A DNA stretch of 8,853 nt from Chloroflexota bacterium (GTDB lineage: Bacteria; Chloroflexota; Limnocylindria; Limnocylindrales; CSP1-4), in the NCBI GenBank assembly GCA_021785115.1, contig JAJYGO010000188.1, positions 1-8,853 on the forward strand, written 5' to 3'. A model generated the notes under the pieces. The model saw only the letters and a program-made list of their open reading frames with translations. It was not told the origin of the DNA and did not search any database. A program made the translations under genes and the position numbers. This document shows positions 7,283-8,853 of the stretch, in pieces (the stretch's first letter is position 1; every line of letters begins with the position of its first letter).

Positions 7283-7944
7283 AGGATCGGCTCCATTCGC
7301 ATCTCGTTGGAACGCACGATGGTGAACCCGCTGGCAGGCAGCCCCACAAAGTTGCCCAGCGGCGTGTGCCAGTTGTACGTGTAGGAGATCTGAACGCCGA
7401 CGGTGTCACGCGTCCGATGCGAGTTATCCGGGCATCCATTGAGGTAGTCGCACCGGCCACCGGTACCCTCGTTGGCGTCGTAGTTGAGATCCGGCAACCC
7501 CTCGGGGTAGTTGGTGGTCGCCAGAGTGAACGGCAGGCTGGCCGAACCACCGTACTTGCTGCAATCGGTGGTCCCGCCGCGGTTCCATACGTTGCCCGAT
7601 CCGGTGTAGCTCCCGCCGTAGGGACCGCCCGCCACATTCGCCCGGTAGATGATGATCTGGGTGACGTTGGAGCTGACCACTGGCGCCGTCATATCGGCGA
7701 GGACCTTGGCGATGGTCACGCAGTCGGCTCCGGCGTTCGAGCCGGCCTCGGCGGCGACCAGCGAGGCATCGCGGGTAGCATGGTTGGCGCTCAGCACGGC
7801 GTTGAAGACGAAACCGAACTCGATCGTGCCGAGCAGCAGCACCATGAAGATCGGCAAGACCAGCGCGAACTCGACCAGCGACTGGCCGCGCGCGCGGGGT
7901 CGCCAGATGGGAGGATTGGCGCCTGCGGGCACGGCAAGCCACAT
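7279..7944 (-). CDS. TadE-like pseudopilin 1
   Basis: A 221-residue TadE-family protein. A short basic leader ends in RPRARG, then QSLVEFALVLPIFMVLLLGT forms the pilin-like helix with Glu25, followed by IEFGFVFNAVLSANHATRDA as in TadE. The extracytoplasmic part is Gly/Asn-rich with several cysteines and ends in a strand VGVQISYTYNW and a tail with SNEMRMEPI. ATG at 7944 is chosen because it puts a normal short leader before the helix. The frame is open to an ATG at 8076, but the extra 44 residues look non-homologous and overlap, in another frame, the pilin-like ORF at 7955-8113. No strong ribosome site precedes 7944, which fits coupling to that ORF, whose stop is 10 bases upstream. It is a paralogue of the following gene. 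Confidence 0.85.
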   Translation of the reverse strand: MWLAVPAGANPPIWRPRARGQSLVEFALVLPIFMVLLLGTIEFGFVFNAVLSANHATRDASLVAAEAGSNAGADCVTIAKVLADMTAPVVSSNVTQIIIYRANVAGGPYGGSYTGSGNVWNRGGTTDCSKYGGSASLPFTLATTNYPEGLPDLNYDANEGTGGRCDYLNGCPDNSHRTRDTVGVQISYTYNWHTPLGNFVGLPASGFTIVRSNEMRMEPIL

Positions 7945-7954
7945 CTCGGGATGC

Positions 7955-8113
7955 TCAAACAAGGGCCGCGGCCGTGCGGTGGCCGTGGCCCTTCCCCGAG
8001 GCTTCGGTGAGACCAGCGAGAAGCAACCGGCACACCAGAGTGACGAGGCCGAACTGGACAAGCCCCTGGCCGTCATCCATTGGCGTCCGTGGTTGATACG
8101 GCGTGGCAGGCAT
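7955..8113 (-). CDS. Small pilin-like ORF (52 aa), Flp/TadE-type N-terminal motif
   Basis: A 52-codon frame opening the Tad gene run. After a short leader it reads MDDGQGLVQFGLVTLV (residues 12-27), then CRLLLAGL and a polar tail SGKGHGHRTAA. The piece GQGLVQFGLV lines up with GQSLVEFALV and GQSLVEFSLL of the next two genes and with the known Flp pilin pattern GQGLVEYALI. The conserved Glu is Gln here. ATG at 8113 has GAGG five bases upstream; ATG at 8080 (41 residues) is an alternative. Its stop is 10 bases before the TadE-like 1 start. It is shorter than the usual ~55-70 residue Flp pilin and has an Arg inside the hydrophobic segment, so it may be a degenerate pilin, a small accessory pilin or a chance frame. 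Third-position GC does not discriminate, since the competing frame (extended TadE-like 1) is about the same. Confidence 0.5.
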   Translation of the reverse strand: MPATPYQPRTPMDDGQGLVQFGLVTLVCRLLLAGLTEASGKGHGHRTAAALV

Positions 8114-8363
8114 GCAGGCCTCGTATGGAGCAGCGAACCATCTGTTTGCGAGGCCGTACGCTATCGGCGGAACCTTACTGAGTGAATATCTGACGACGAT
8201 GTGGTGGCAGGGCGCACCATTTCATGACGACCGACGCATGATTCGCAAAGAGAACCGTAAGCAATTCCGTCCCATTGGCGTGCGGCGCGGGCCCAATGCG
8301 CGCCGCATGATGCAAGCAATCGGGCAAGGTGCGCCGGTGCTATGACGCGCGGGCAACGCTGAA
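8114..8363. promoter_or_regulatory. Intergenic region between kinase and Tad cluster, probable control region
   Basis: This 250-base gap contains no gene I can support. Positions 8161-8280 are about 53% GC by hand count, clearly lower than the flanking genes. On the minus strand there are poor matches to a sigma-70-type promoter: TTGCTT, a 15-base spacer and AATCAT, and a separate GATATT. Neither is convincing. Location and base composition make it the likely promoter and 5' leader of the Tad cluster; that is inference. Confidence 0.4.
8281..8307. terminator. Strong 9-bp GC hairpin, possible terminator or leader structure
   Basis: TGCGGCGCG (8281-8289) and CGCGCCGCA (8299-8307) are a perfect 9-bp inverted repeat with a 9-base loop, 57 bases past the kinase stop. 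No T-tract follows on either strand. It could end the kinase transcript, or shape the leader of the Tad transcript. A second repeat overlaps its loop (see findings). Confidence 0.4.
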
Positions 8364-8853
8364 TCAGGCCGGTTCGACAGCCAATTCCGCCGGAATCGTG
8401 AAGGCGAAGATCGCGCCACCGCCGGGCGCATCCTCGTACCAGATGCGGCCCCCCATCGAGCGCAACAATCGGCGGGCAACGTTCAATCCAAGACCAGTGC
8501 CCTCTTGATCGGCGGCGTTCGTTCCGCGCTGGAAGCGCTCGAAGATGCGCGCGCGATCGGTGGGAGGGACGCCCGACCCCTCGTCGCGCACCCGCACGGC
8601 GAACGCGTGGCTCACGGCGGCGTCGACATGCCCGGAGGACGAGGCCCGTGGCTGCAGCGCGACCTGGACGTGGATCGGCCCCGCCGGCGCGTAGCGCAGC
8701 GCGTTGTCGAGGAGCACCCAGAGAACCTGCTCGACCCCCGCGCGGTCGGCGACCGCGAGCGCGCCGGCGCTCCGGTCGACGAGGTCGAGTGGCCGGTCGG
8801 AGCCCTGCGCATCCCAGACGCGCCGCACGAGCGGGGCCAGGGCGAAGATGTCG
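8364..8853 (-). CDS. Sensor histidine kinase, C-terminal HATPase domain, 5' end outside window
   Basis: The visible 162 residues are the ATP-binding catalytic domain of a two-component sensor kinase, which autophosphorylates a His (not in this window) and passes the phosphate to a response regulator. Numbering from the window edge: N box LLDNALRYAP (Asn50), G1 box VRDEGSGVPP (Asp90, Gly92, Gly94), F box IFERFQRG (~103-110), G2 box GTGLGLNVARRLL (118-130), then the closing strand G-G-A-I-F-A-F-T-I-P. All boxes are intact. The frame is open to the edge (DIFALAPLVRRV), the usual lead-in from the dimerisation domain. It reads toward the Tad-like genes, 250 bases upstream of the first. Whether it controls them cannot be told. 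Confidence 0.9.
   Translation of the reverse strand, partial: DIFALAPLVRRVWDAQGSDRPLDLVDRSAGALAVADRAGVEQVLWVLLDNALRYAPAGPIHVQVALQPRASSSGHVDAAVSHAFAVRVRDEGSGVPPTDRARIFERFQRGTNAADQEGTGLGLNVARRLLRSMGGRIWYEDAPGGGAIFAFTIPAELAVEPA

Noticed and set aside
7945..8076. Upstream extension of TadE-like 1 to ATG 8076
   Set aside because: The extra 44 residues resemble no TadE leader, and the overlapping frame carries a pilin-type motif. Third-position GC is equal in both frames, so this is a judgement.
8273..8307. An RNA pseudoknot made of both inverted repeats
   Set aside because: The 3' arms of the two stems are directly adjacent with no bases to cross the first stem, so both cannot form together.
8103..8345. 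An 80-codon + strand frame in the kinase-Tad gap
   Set aside because: No recognisable motif, no clear ribosome site, codon use unlike the neighbours, and it sits over the likely control region. It cannot be fully excluded.
1..8853. CRISPR array, tRNA, rRNA, insertion sequence or phage genes
   Set aside because: No regularly spaced repeats, no transposase or integrase-like protein and no RNA gene pattern was seen on reading both strands.

Overview
The window is a GC-rich bacterial chromosome segment. It carries a partial SIMPL-type protein and an aldehyde dehydrogenase-like gene on the + strand. A long run of minus-strand genes faces them, built around Tad-type (tight adherence / type IVb pilus) pseudopilin genes, with a partial sensor histidine kinase at the far upstream end. 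High GC, two TadE-like genes next to a large TadG-like gene, and small domains resembling a family I remember as DUF6812 suggest Chloroflexota or a high-GC actinobacterium. This taxonomic call is an inference; there is no rRNA or marker gene here.

Left part, + strand (1-2394): the C-terminal end of a SIMPL/DUF541-like protein runs in from the window edge. A 71-base gap follows, then a 623-residue aldehyde dehydrogenase superfamily protein that keeps the catalytic Asn, Lys, Glu and Cys. It has an odd A/P/H-rich N-terminal extension and a hydrophobic C-terminal tail.

Middle and right part, minus strand (8113 down to 2428): seven genes read in one direction with short gaps. In transcription order they are a 52-residue pilin-like small ORF that is easily missed (7955-8113), TadE-like 1, TadE-like 2 (GTGA overlap with the previous stop), a TadG-like protein with a ~580-residue ectodomain, a secreted two-domain protein with a Pro/Ser/Thr linker, and two adjacent genes that each encode two copies of the same ~65-residue domain. 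The first four have the hallmarks of Tad minor pilins. The secreted protein could be a cell-surface partner, and the two double-domain proteins could be cytoplasmic accessory or regulatory proteins. No Tad ATPase, secretin, TadB/C or prepilin peptidase is visible, so those must lie elsewhere if the system works.

Right edge (8364-8853, minus): the HATPase domain of a sensor histidine kinase, also reading toward the Tad genes. Between it and the first pilin-like ORF is a 250-base gap of distinctly lower GC. It holds a 9-bp GC-rich hairpin that overlaps a competing inverted repeat, and is the most likely place for the promoter and control region of the Tad cluster.

The points most worth a second look are the unlisted pilin-like small ORF with Gln in place of the usual Glu+5, the side-by-side duplication of the double-domain genes, and the pseudopilin-only cassette combined with these accessory genes.
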